In this document: positions 27,703 through 38,250 of the stretch, piece by piece | Position numbering within the stretch: position 1 is the stretch's first letter | How the letters are laid out: each line of letters begins with the position of its first letter | From: Corynebacterium parakroppenstedtii | GTDB taxonomy: Bacteria; Actinomycetota; Actinomycetes; Mycobacteriales; Mycobacteriaceae | DNA: 64,000 nucleotides | NCBI RefSeq assembly: GCF_019754935.1 | Contig: NZ_JAGSOA010000001.1 | Coordinates: 744,001 to 808,000, forward strand | Direction of reading: 5' to 3' | Notes under the pieces: model-generated | The model's input: the letters and a program-made list of their open reading frames with translations, nothing else | The model's database searches: none | Told to the model about the DNA's origin: nothing | Made by a program: the position numbers and the translations under genes

Positions 27703-28377
27703 ATGAACACCGCAACCACCATGAACTCAGCAGCTGAAGAAGCGATAGCCACCGAGTCGAATGCCATTGCTCCCCCTTCGGCCCGACGCTTCACTGAACC
27801 AGACTGGTTAGCACCCATCCCCGGGTTCACCTTGTTGCATCACGTCACTAACCGAGCAATTCTGGATGCCAGCAAGTACGTGGATAACGGCGAATACACC
27901 AATGATCACGCGGACACCAGCGGGTACGTGGACACCAACGAATACTTGGAGAATCCCCCAGCACAACCTGCTCTACTCAGCCCGCCGCCATCCGAAACCG
28001 ACTCCTCACCGATTCCTCTGGCAACCCCCACGGCCGTGATCCGAAGACTCGTCACCATCGCACTAGAGGCCGCGAGCGGCCACCGGCCACCATCCAAATT
28101 ATCCTCCGACGATTTCGCCCCCATGGTTCGGCAATCACTCACGACGCTATCCCGGTTGAGCACCAGCCCCCATGCACCCATCGTGGCGGGGCGGCTCATC
28201 ATGGTTCACTGCTCGACGAACGAGGCCGAAGGAGAACGCCCACGTTTCGTTGAATTCTGCGGAACGTGGCAAGCACGACTCCCCCGGTCGCACCAGCCAG
28301 GACGGGTCCGGATACTGGCTGGTAAAGCGGCCAAAACCCGGACGTCCTACCGGATCACGACACTCCGGTTCATGTGA
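27703..28377 (+). CDS. DUF6459-like protein next to secA
   Basis: 224 residues. The first 110 are variable and contain imperfect repeats (YVDNGEYTNDH, YVDTNEYLEN). The second half has the pattern I associate with DUF6459: AVIRRLVTIALEAASGHRPPSKL, then MVRQSLTTLSRL, a beta strand pair around FVEFCGTWQARL, and the final YRITTLRFM. Members are found beside secA in Actinobacteria, which supports the call; function unknown. It is convergent with secA. The start could instead be the ATG at 27721. No clear ribosome binding site. Confidence 0.65.
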   Translation: MNTATTMNSAAEEAIATESNAIAPPSARRFTEPDWLAPIPGFTLLHHVTNRAILDASKYVDNGEYTNDHADTSGYVDTNEYLENPPAQPALLSPPPSETDSSPIPLATPTAVIRRLVTIALEAASGHRPPSKLSSDDFAPMVRQSLTTLSRLSTSPHAPIVAGRLIMVHCSTNEAEGERPRFVEFCGTWQARLPRSHQPGRVRILAGKAAKTRTSYRITTLRFM

Positions 28378-28427
28378 ACATCCGGGCACTCCACGCAGGA
28401 AACCCCTCCACGCGGGAGGGCAATCAG

Positions 28428-31163
<2,736 letters not shown>

Positions 31164-31364
31164 AGGGAATGGTCCTTTAACAACTGTCGATTATGGATGG
31201 ATAATGCTACCAGCGAGTGTATGCCCCACCAGGTGAGCATAGATAACACGGGCAGTCTACTCGGTTGGCAGTATACGGTGTTGACCACTAACGGGTGAAC
31301 CACGCCAATTTATCTGGCGACTTATTCCGACTTATCGGCCACCTTAACTGTGGCCAGACATGAG

Positions 31365-31389
31365 AAAACCGGCCCCACGTGGGAGCCGG
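31365..31389 (-). terminator. Rho-independent terminator after hpf
   Basis: CCGGC and GCCGG arms enclose the palindrome CCCACGTGGG; on the minus strand the stem is followed by TTTTCTC. It lies 16 bases after the hpf stop codon and separates hpf from secA. Confidence 0.75.
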
Positions 31390-31404
31390 ATTCGTCAACA
31401 GACG

Positions 31405-32100
31405 TTACTTGTCTGCGTCGGCAGATTCTGCCGCAGCCTCTTCCTCAGAGCCGAGGGTAATCAGGCCGTAGTCAAAAGCGTGACGACGGTACACAACCGA
31501 CGGCTTGTTGTTTTCCTTATTCACAAAGAGGAAGAAGTCGTGCCCAACCAATTCCATCTCGCTGAGTGCTTCGTCGACACTAATCGGTGTCGACGGGTGA
31601 GTCTTGCGACGAACAATCTTGCCCGGCTCGAAGTCCGCTGCGTAGGGATCAACGTCGTACTTGCCAGGCTGCTCTGTCTTCTGCTCATCCTTGGCGTCTT
31701 GCACCAGTTGGGCCGTCGCCTCGCCCACGGAGATCGGTGTGCGGTGGCCGGAACGGCTAATCTGCCGGCGCACTTTCACCTTCCGGAGGCTACGTTCCAT
31801 GCGGCCAATTGCGCTTTCCAATGCCGCGTAGAAGCTATCTTCCTTTGCTTCCGCCCGAGCGATATGACCTTTGCCTGACGCCGTGATCTGAATGCGATCA
31901 GCACGGTCAGCGCGGCGCGGGTTAGGTTCATGCAGCAGCTCGACGTGGAAGGAGGTCAACGTAGGATCCAGGCGTTCAATTTTGGCCAATTTCGCGTTAA
32001 CCCTATCGGCGAAGTGATCGGGAATGTCAACGTTACGGCCAGTGAGGTGTACCTGGGCTTGTGGTGTGACAGCCTCATCTTTCTCAGCAGGTGTGGTCAC
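31405..32100 (-). CDS. hpf: Long-form ribosome hibernation promoting factor
   Basis: 231-residue HPF. The N-terminal S30AE domain begins VHLTGRNVDIPDHFADRV and includes HVELLHEPNPRRADRADRIQIT; the C-terminal dimerisation domain reads VRRKTHPSTPISVDEALSEM and VYRRHAFDYGLI. A charged linker joins them. Long-form HPF dimerises 70S ribosomes into 100S particles in stationary phase. The GTG start at 32100 is chosen because GGAGG lies eight bases upstream; the more upstream GTG at 32118 would place that site inside the gene. A terminator follows. Confidence 0.94.
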   Translation of the reverse strand: MTTPAEKDEAVTPQAQVHLTGRNVDIPDHFADRVNAKLAKIERLDPTLTSFHVELLHEPNPRRADRADRIQITASGKGHIARAEAKEDSFYAALESAIGRMERSLRKVKVRRQISRSGHRTPISVGEATAQLVQDAKDEQKTEQPGKYDVDPYAADFEPGKIVRRKTHPSTPISVDEALSEMELVGHDFFLFVNKENNKPSVVYRRHAFDYGLITLGSEEEAAAESADADK

Positions 32101-32309
32101 GAGCTCTACCTCCAACACTAGGGGCGCCAGTGTCGCACGGACTGAATCGCAATAGCCTTATAGGGCTTCTATCCAGCTCTTTTCCTGCGGCACTGTGTAT
32201 GGCGCCGGTTCCACGGCAACCCAATGGTTGCCTTCAAGGACACTTTCAAGACTACCTGGACGAGCTCGAACTCGGGGGTGGGGGTACCCACAATCACGGC
32301 CTTGAGGAG

Positions 32310-32341
32310 CACTAAACGGACATTATCAAGGGGGTTTAGTG
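32310..32341 (-). terminator. Hairpin directly after comFC
   Basis: Arms CACTAAAC and GTTTAGTG with a 17-base loop start two bases after the comFC stop on the minus strand. No U-tract, so termination may be partial; hpf starts about 210 bases further on. Confidence 0.5.
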
Positions 32342-32343
32342 GG

Positions 32344-33093
32344 CTACGCGCTACACAACGCTACCCCCATCACCGGATGCCACCCATGCGCGCGAAGGAC
32401 GAGCGCCGATTCAGCGCATGTCGATCCGGTTGTGACGACATCGTCCACGAGGATCACGCGGGGCGAATTAGGGCCGGCCTGCCCCATGTTTGCCCGCATA
32501 TTCCTGGTGTGCCGCTCCCATTCCCGGGTATCGACGGCTACTGCGCCGGACAGATTCTCCCGCCGGGCGGCGGCTGACAGTCCGACCTGATCTCGCTTGG
32601 TTCCTCTGCTTCGCAACACGGGGGCGACGCTGATATCGCCGCATATTCCCTGGGCGGTGTCCTGGCACCACCGCGTCACCAGGTCGCCTCCCCTTTGGCG
32701 CGACGCACGAGGTGTCGTCGGGGCGGGAACAAGCACCCACGGCACCACCCTCGGATCAGGCAGGTATCCGTTAGACCACAGCCATCGGAATGTGCCCACC
32801 ATCAGCGCGCCGCACACATCCCGGGCATCGCGTCGGCCGCGTTCCTTCGCACCCAAAAGCACCTGGCGGTGCACGCCTCCATACGACCCGCTCACCACGA
32901 TGGGAATACCGGGGTCCAGGCGTGGCGTCGTAAAGAAGGGAGGATCCTGCTGGCACAGGCGCTCGCACCGAATGCACAACCCCGACGGTTCTCCCGGCAC
33001 CGTGGGGTGCCCGCATCCCGGACAATCTGCGGGGAGAAGAAGATCCATTGTTGCGCGAGCGACCGAACCAATCGTCCACCGCACTGGCACCAT
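32344..33093 (-). CDS. ComF/GntX-type phosphoribosyltransferase-like protein
   Basis: 249 residues. An N-terminal zinc knuckle pair (CPGCG, CIRCE) is followed by a phosphoribosyltransferase core: VLVPAPTTPRASRQRGGD, the flexible-loop residues TKRDQVGLSAAARRENL, and the PRPP-binding loop VILVDDVVTTGSTCAES. This is the ComFC pattern. In transformable bacteria ComFC helps DNA uptake, but in Actinobacteria its role is uncertain. It follows lpqB by 53 bases, the usual arrangement (Rv3242c next to lpqB), and probably belongs to the mtrAB-lpqB transcription unit. Confidence 0.88.
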   Translation of the reverse strand: MVPVRWTIGSVARATMDLLLPADCPGCGHPTVPGEPSGLCIRCERLCQQDPPFFTTPRLDPGIPIVVSGSYGGVHRQVLLGAKERGRRDARDVCGALMVGTFRWLWSNGYLPDPRVVPWVLVPAPTTPRASRQRGGDLVTRWCQDTAQGICGDISVAPVLRSRGTKRDQVGLSAAARRENLSGAVAVDTREWERHTRNMRANMGQAGPNSPRVILVDDVVTTGSTCAESALVLRAHGWHPVMGVALCSA

Positions 33094-33146
33094 CCCCCCG
33101 CCGCTTTGTCGCCTGCGTTTTTCCCCCGCGTCATGCTCCAGTCGCG

Positions 33147-35042
33147 CTACCGGGAGACGATCGGCTGCGCGCGAATGCCCTGCAGGCCAGGCACTTCACG
33201 CCAGTTCTGCGTCGCCGTATCCGACGAATTGTTCCGCTCCAGCTGGAGCACAGACCGCGAATCGGTGATGTAGAGCTCGTTGCGCGTGGACGCCACTGCC
33301 GACACCGGGGCCTGCACGTTGTTCGAGGTCAGCCTGGTTGCGTCGGCGCCGTCGGGCTGAACACTCCATAGCGGCGCGTCCTGCGACTGCGTGCCAATTA
33401 AGAGCGAACCATCTGGTTGCCAATCCAAGCTCGTCGCGGTGTCGCCCACAAAAACCTCTCCCAGCTCGCGGGGCGACATGATGCGGCTCTTACCGCCCTC
33501 GCCCGGCGCGATGATCGCGGTGAACACGCGGCCGCCGATGATCATGGCCGCCCGCACGCCGTCGTTGGCGACGCGGAATTCACTGATTTTGTGGTCGTTA
33601 TTCTCGTCGTCGCCGTCGTCGTCGCTGCGGAGTTGGGCTCGGAGAGCGTCGTTATCCACGATGTATTCATTCTTGACGCTCCCTGACCCGGATTTGCTGT
33701 CCGTCCCGGTTTGGTATTCGACGCGGTGGATTTCTTTGCCATCGGCGACGGTCCAGGCCACTGTGCCGTCTTCTGACCAGGACGGCCGGGTGAGCGTTCG
33801 ACCACGCACAATGGGTTGCGCCGCCCCATCGGCTTCCTCCAGGCTATTCCGGGTGTCGACGTCGGTATCCATCACGTGCCCGATGCGCAAAACACTACTG
33901 CCGCTGCCTGACTGGCCACGTCCTTCGTCATCATCGCCGGTGTTGTCGCGTTCCACGACTGCAGCTAGACCACCATTCGGCGTAATCCCGGCAGAGAGGA
34001 TCTTGCCGTCACGCCCAAATGGGCCACGATCACCAGTAGCGCCCGAAGCCGAGATCGTCTCGATACTTCCATTCGCCACTGCGTGAAGGGTGTTCATCTC
34101 CGGCGGTTCGGGGTTGAGGTCTGAAACGTCGGACGCACTCAGCGACTTGTGCGCCTGGTCGAGCAGGGGCGCCCCGTCCGCCATGAGGGTAAACGGTCCG
34201 CGCACGTCTGTGTGAATGAGCGTCCACACTACTTGCCCGGCGATCTTTTGGCGATCGTCGCTACTGACTTGGGACAGCCCCTTGATATCGACGGTAGATC
34301 CGCCGGCTTTGTCGCTCTTCGCGGTGATCGACGTTCCCGCAGGTAGAGCGGTGCCAATGCCGGGCGCGAGTTCCTGGCGCGGCCCACTGGCAAGGAGCGA
34401 CATGAGGCTCGACTCAATCGTGTCCTGCTGGGAATAGATCCACCGTCGGTCGGAGACTAAGTACCGGCCGGTGTGGTCCAAGAAGTACACCGAGTAGGCT
34501 CGATAGGTCTGTTCGAAGTCGACGCTCTGCAGGATGATGCCCTCGGGTACCGACGAAATCCTCCATTCCCCGTCCACTTTCTTTAGTTTGAATTGTGAAC
34601 GGTAGGAGCCGCTCCGTGGGGTGAACGTTCCCCCATCGCCCAAGACGCCAATCGTGGAGCCCGACACATCGAATGTCGCTTCATCATCCATCGGTTGACC
34701 CGACGAATTGATGTTGAGCTGCTGGACGATGAACGCGTCATTGCCGTCTTTCCATGCATCTGACGACTTGCTGGTCAGGAATGCGCGAGCAGCCTTGTGG
34801 CTATGCGACGGATGAGCTGAGGCGGAGAAGAAACCGCGCAGCACTTCGTCGGGGGCGTCGCCCTTTTGGGGCCCGGGAACAGTTGTCCCCGACTCCCCCG
34901 GCGCGTAGGAATGGATAGCTTTCGGGTCGCTATGGCTGGGCAAAGTGGCACACCCTGACAATGACGAGGCCACCCCGAGGCAGAGTGCGGTGCTGACGGC
35001 GATCAGACGGCCGCGTCGCGACGAGGGCCACGGTTTGTTCAT
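33147..35042 (-). CDS. lpqB: Lipoprotein LpqB
   Basis: Signal peptide with basic SSRRGR, a hydrophobic stretch and the lipobox LSGC, so the mature protein starts with Cys at about residue 30. A GerMN-like domain (residues about 190-340, including SSLMSLLASGPRQELAPGIGTALPAG) and a C-terminal propeller-like part (VLRIGHVMDTD, SWSEDGTVAWTVADG, LDWQPDGSLLIGTQS) follow, as in the family. LpqB interacts with the sensor MtrB in mycobacteria. The gene overlaps the mtrB stop (TGATG). Of the two adjacent ATGs, that at 35042 has GGAGG seven bases upstream; the other is at 35045. Confidence 0.94.
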   Translation of the reverse strand: MNKPWPSSRRGRLIAVSTALCLGVASSLSGCATLPSHSDPKAIHSYAPGESGTTVPGPQKGDAPDEVLRGFFSASAHPSHSHKAARAFLTSKSSDAWKDGNDAFIVQQLNINSSGQPMDDEATFDVSGSTIGVLGDGGTFTPRSGSYRSQFKLKKVDGEWRISSVPEGIILQSVDFEQTYRAYSVYFLDHTGRYLVSDRRWIYSQQDTIESSLMSLLASGPRQELAPGIGTALPAGTSITAKSDKAGGSTVDIKGLSQVSSDDRQKIAGQVVWTLIHTDVRGPFTLMADGAPLLDQAHKSLSASDVSDLNPEPPEMNTLHAVANGSIETISASGATGDRGPFGRDGKILSAGITPNGGLAAVVERDNTGDDDEGRGQSGSGSSVLRIGHVMDTDVDTRNSLEEADGAAQPIVRGRTLTRPSWSEDGTVAWTVADGKEIHRVEYQTGTDSKSGSGSVKNEYIVDNDALRAQLRSDDDGDDENNDHKISEFRVANDGVRAAMIIGGRVFTAIIAPGEGGKSRIMSPRELGEVFVGDTATSLDWQPDGSLLIGTQSQDAPLWSVQPDGADATRLTSNNVQAPVSAVASTRNELYITDSRSVLQLERNNSSDTATQNWREVPGLQGIRAQPIVSR

Positions 35043-37486
35043 CATTGGTCCTCCTCAGCATCGGTGTGAGCGGTTTCGGTATGGGTGTCAGCATTGCCGG
35101 GCGTATCGACGGGCAGCGATCCAGACGGTTCTGGGTCGAAGTCGTCCATTTCAGCCGCCGCACGGAGTTCTTCTTCGCTGATTTCCTCTAACTCCGTACC
35201 GTAATAATCATCCTCAGCAGGATAATCATTCCCACGGCCGTCGGCACCTGCACTATCGACGGCTTTCTCGCTGGTGACAGCACTGTTTTCGGCGTCGGAG
35301 TCGGCAGCGGATCCGGAGTATACCGTCGGCCACTCTTCACTCGGGGCGATTTCGCCTGAGGTGACTTCGTCCGCAGTTACGGTTGGTTGCGCAGATTCGG
35401 CTGATGGTGTGTTCTCAGCAACCGAAGCACTGACCTCACTCGGCTGATCTATATCCGAGGTTTCTGCATGAGCGTTCTGTGCGGATCCGCTCAAAGAAGG
35501 TTCCGCCGACGGGGCGAATAACGCCTGTTGGCCATCCGATCGCACCCCGCGTTCATCGGCCACACCAGCGTCGGCCGCACTGGCGCCAGCCGCAGCCGCA
35601 CCGGCATCACTCGGCTCGCCACCAGCGTGAATATCGGCACCAGCATGAACATCATCACCAGCTGGGGCGTTGTCGCCGGTACTCGCCTCGTCGCCGTCGG
35701 TTGGTTCAGTGACAGCGTGGTCCACAGCGCCATACGTCTTCACGACCAGCTCCGGATAGGACGCCAAGGTCGCGTCGGCCTTCTCCCCCACTGCGAGGTC
35801 CAAGGCAGCATCGTTCACCGTGACAGGGACGTCGGGATCGATCGGGAGAGTCAGGCGGAAACAGGAGCCGACCTTAATTTCACCGATCGCGTCGAGCTTC
35901 CCGCCATGCAACGCAGCGTTCTCGCGGGCAATGGCCAGGCCGAGCCCGGTGCCTCCACGATGGCGCACGCGGGACGGATCAGCACGCCAAAAGCGGTTGA
36001 ACACGAGGTCTTCTTCGCCCGCTTTCAGCCCGACACCGTGGTCCAACACGATGATCGATACCGCCCGATCATTGCGTCGAACAGCGATATCGACGGGCTT
36101 ACCTTCGGCATGGTCCAGCGCGTTCTCAATGAGATTGCGGAAAATGCGTTGGACCCGTCGAGTATCAATGGGCATAAACAGTGGCTCGCTGGGCACATGG
36201 AAACGCACAAGGACGTTGAGTTTCTTCGCCAGTTGGACGTTCAGCAGCCACGCATCATGCAACGCACCCAGCAAATCAACCTGTTCGAGCGACAACTCCT
36301 CAACTCCGGAATCGTGTCGGGAAATGTCCAGAAGGTCGCTGAGCAGCCCCTCGAAACGCCCCAATTCTTTATTCATCAACGACGACGCACGACGCATTAC
36401 GGGGTCAAGGTTGTCGGCGTTGTCTTCGATGATGTCCGCAGCCATCCGAACCGTCGTCAAGGGTGATCTGAGTTCGTGAGACACATCCGACGTGAACTGT
36501 TTTTGCAGGTCACCATACTCTTCGAGCTGTTTAATCTGCTTTGATAACGAGTCCGCCATGGAGTTAAAACTCGTGGCCAGGCGCGCCATCTCGTCGCGAC
36601 CATTCACCGCCATGCGCTCACTCAAGTGCCCCTGAGAAAACCTTTCAGCAGTACGGCTGGCCGTGCGCACAGGGGTGGTGACCTGCTGAGCGAATGTCCA
36701 GACGATGCCGACCAGCACGACGAGCAGAATGATGCCGCCACTGGATATCAGCCCGCGCATCAGTGCCAAGGTGGATTCATCATTATCCATCGGCAAGATC
36801 AAATACAGCTCCAGCCCCTGCACATCAGAGGACACCGGGGAGCCAATAATCAAGGCTTTATATCGACTGCCATCGGGGCGTCGCAGCGTATCGAACTGGT
36901 ACGCGACTTGATTGTCGTGAATAAAATTCCTGAGGCTTTTCGGTATTTGAGCGTTGTCAGGAGAAACGACGTCCTCACCGTTGATATCCGGCGCAATCAG
37001 AACCGGCTCATAGGCTGAGTTGACCGGTCCAGATGACGAATCCGACGTCTCGGATCCCCCGCCACGCTCGGTCAGGGCAGTCCTGGCTGCGTTGATACGC
37101 ACCTGAACTGAGTTAGAGGTATCCGACGCGTCGATCTGCTGCTCCACGGCGCGACGGGCTCTATCGATGCCGTCTTGAGCGGCCTCTACCTTCGATTGGG
37201 TGAGCCGAGTCGTCATAAAAGAAATGAGTGTGAAGCACAGAACGAACAGGACGATGGCTGACGCAATAAACATCCGCCCCACGGTCTTTACCTGGGCGGA
37301 TGTCTGCCACTTGTCTATTATTCGACGCCACACACGCCTGATGCTCAGTGGCCAGTGGCTGTGCCCGTCGGGGTCATTATCGCGCAGCGAAGGGCGGACC
37401 AGCGCACTAAGCCCCTCTTGATTCTTCGGATCAAAGAGGGGGTGTCGCAATCGTCCCGGACGGGACTCTGGATTACCGCTACTCAC
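35042..37486 (-). CDS. mtrB: Sensor histidine kinase MtrB with long acidic tail
   Basis: Membrane-bound kinase of 814 residues paired with MtrA. TM1 about residues 72-92 (MFIASAIVLFVLCFTLISFM), extracytoplasmic sensor of roughly 140 residues, TM2 (GGIILLVVLVGIVWTF), HAMP, H-box FTSDVSHELRSPLTTVR, then N-box NLIENALDHAE, D-box LDHGVGL, G-box RHRGGTGLGLAIA. The catalytic part ends near residue 550. The remaining 265 residues are low-complexity and strongly acidic, which is not a feature of MtrB as I remember it (roughly 500-570 residues). GTG start at 37486 overlaps the mtrA stop by eight bases. Confidence 0.94.
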   Translation of the reverse strand: MSSGNPESRPGRLRHPLFDPKNQEGLSALVRPSLRDNDPDGHSHWPLSIRRVWRRIIDKWQTSAQVKTVGRMFIASAIVLFVLCFTLISFMTTRLTQSKVEAAQDGIDRARRAVEQQIDASDTSNSVQVRINAARTALTERGGGSETSDSSSGPVNSAYEPVLIAPDINGEDVVSPDNAQIPKSLRNFIHDNQVAYQFDTLRRPDGSRYKALIIGSPVSSDVQGLELYLILPMDNDESTLALMRGLISSGGIILLVVLVGIVWTFAQQVTTPVRTASRTAERFSQGHLSERMAVNGRDEMARLATSFNSMADSLSKQIKQLEEYGDLQKQFTSDVSHELRSPLTTVRMAADIIEDNADNLDPVMRRASSLMNKELGRFEGLLSDLLDISRHDSGVEELSLEQVDLLGALHDAWLLNVQLAKKLNVLVRFHVPSEPLFMPIDTRRVQRIFRNLIENALDHAEGKPVDIAVRRNDRAVSIIVLDHGVGLKAGEEDLVFNRFWRADPSRVRHRGGTGLGLAIARENAALHGGKLDAIGEIKVGSCFRLTLPIDPDVPVTVNDAALDLAVGEKADATLASYPELVVKTYGAVDHAVTEPTDGDEASTGDNAPAGDDVHAGADIHAGGEPSDAGAAAAGASAADAGVADERGVRSDGQQALFAPSAEPSLSGSAQNAHAETSDIDQPSEVSASVAENTPSAESAQPTVTADEVTSGEIAPSEEWPTVYSGSAADSDAENSAVTSEKAVDSAGADGRGNDYPAEDDYYGTELEEISEEELRAAAEMDDFDPEPSGSLPVDTPGNADTHTETAHTDAEEDQ

Positions 37487-38153
37487 CGATCTTGTAACCC
37501 ACTCCTCGGACGGCCTGGATCAGCTTCGGATTCTTGTGATCCTTCTCGACCTTGATCCGCAAGCGGTTGATATGAACATTCAACACACGGGTGTCCGTGG
37601 GCTGCTTGTATCCCCACACTTCCCGCAGCAGTTCTTCACGCGTGAGCACTTGCTTCGGCCGGCTAGCCAACTGGGTAAGCAGATCGAACTCGATAGGGGT
37701 AAGCGGGATTTCCTTCCCATCGCGCTTCACGATGTGCCCCGGAACGTCGATAACCAAATCGCCGACGTGGATGGTGTCCCCCGTGGCCTGTTCACGACGC
37801 CGCAACTGCGCACGAACGCGCGCCACCAGCTCTTTCGGCTTAAACGGCTTGTTGATGTAATCATCCGCGCCGGACTCCAAGCCCAGGACAACGTCGACAG
37901 TGTCGGTGCGAGCACTCAACATCACGATGGGTACCCCTGACGTCTTCCGGATAGCACGGCACACGTCGACCCCGTTCATGCTGGGCAGCATGACGTCGAG
38001 CAAAATGAGATCGGGATCCTCGTTGGATGCGGCGGTCACGGCCTCTGCACCATCACCCACCACGACCGTATCGAACCCTTCACCTTGAAGGACGATCATG
38101 AGCATTTCCGCAATGGCCGGGTCATCGTCGACAACGAGGATCTTTGTCTTCAT
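37479..38153 (-). CDS. mtrA: Response regulator MtrA
   Basis: OmpR-type regulator of cell-wall metabolism, division and osmotic response. Receiver domain starts KILVVDDDPAIAEML, with the phosphoacceptor Asp in LILLDVMLPSMNGVDV and the conserved Lys in INKPFKPKEL. The winged-helix DNA-binding domain includes LTPIEFDLLTQLASRPKQVLTREELLREVWGYKQ and ends VRGVGYKIGE. The start at 38153 is set by alignment to family N-termini; no Shine-Dalgarno sequence is present, and the AT-rich TATATAAAT just before it could include a -10 element of a leaderless transcript. Divergent from bioWF with 97 bases between. Confidence 0.95.
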   Translation of the reverse strand: MKTKILVVDDDPAIAEMLMIVLQGEGFDTVVVGDGAEAVTAASNEDPDLILLDVMLPSMNGVDVCRAIRKTSGVPIVMLSARTDTVDVVLGLESGADDYINKPFKPKELVARVRAQLRRREQATGDTIHVGDLVIDVPGHIVKRDGKEIPLTPIEFDLLTQLASRPKQVLTREELLREVWGYKQPTDTRVLNVHINRLRIKVEKDHKNPKLIQAVRGVGYKIGE

Positions 38154-38250
38154 ATTTATATATTCTGGCATATGGCTGGGACACAGTCGCAGCAACTTAC
38201 GATAGCTCCGGGTATTACCCTTCAGCAGATCCTGATAAAAGGAGTGTACG
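38154..38250. promoter_or_regulatory. Divergent mtrA/bioWF promoter region
   Basis: 97 bases between two divergent start codons. The mtrA side is AT-rich (TATATAAAT). On the bioWF side AAAGGAG forms a good ribosome binding site six bases before the GTG. No palindrome resembling a known biotin operator was recognised. Confidence 0.45.
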
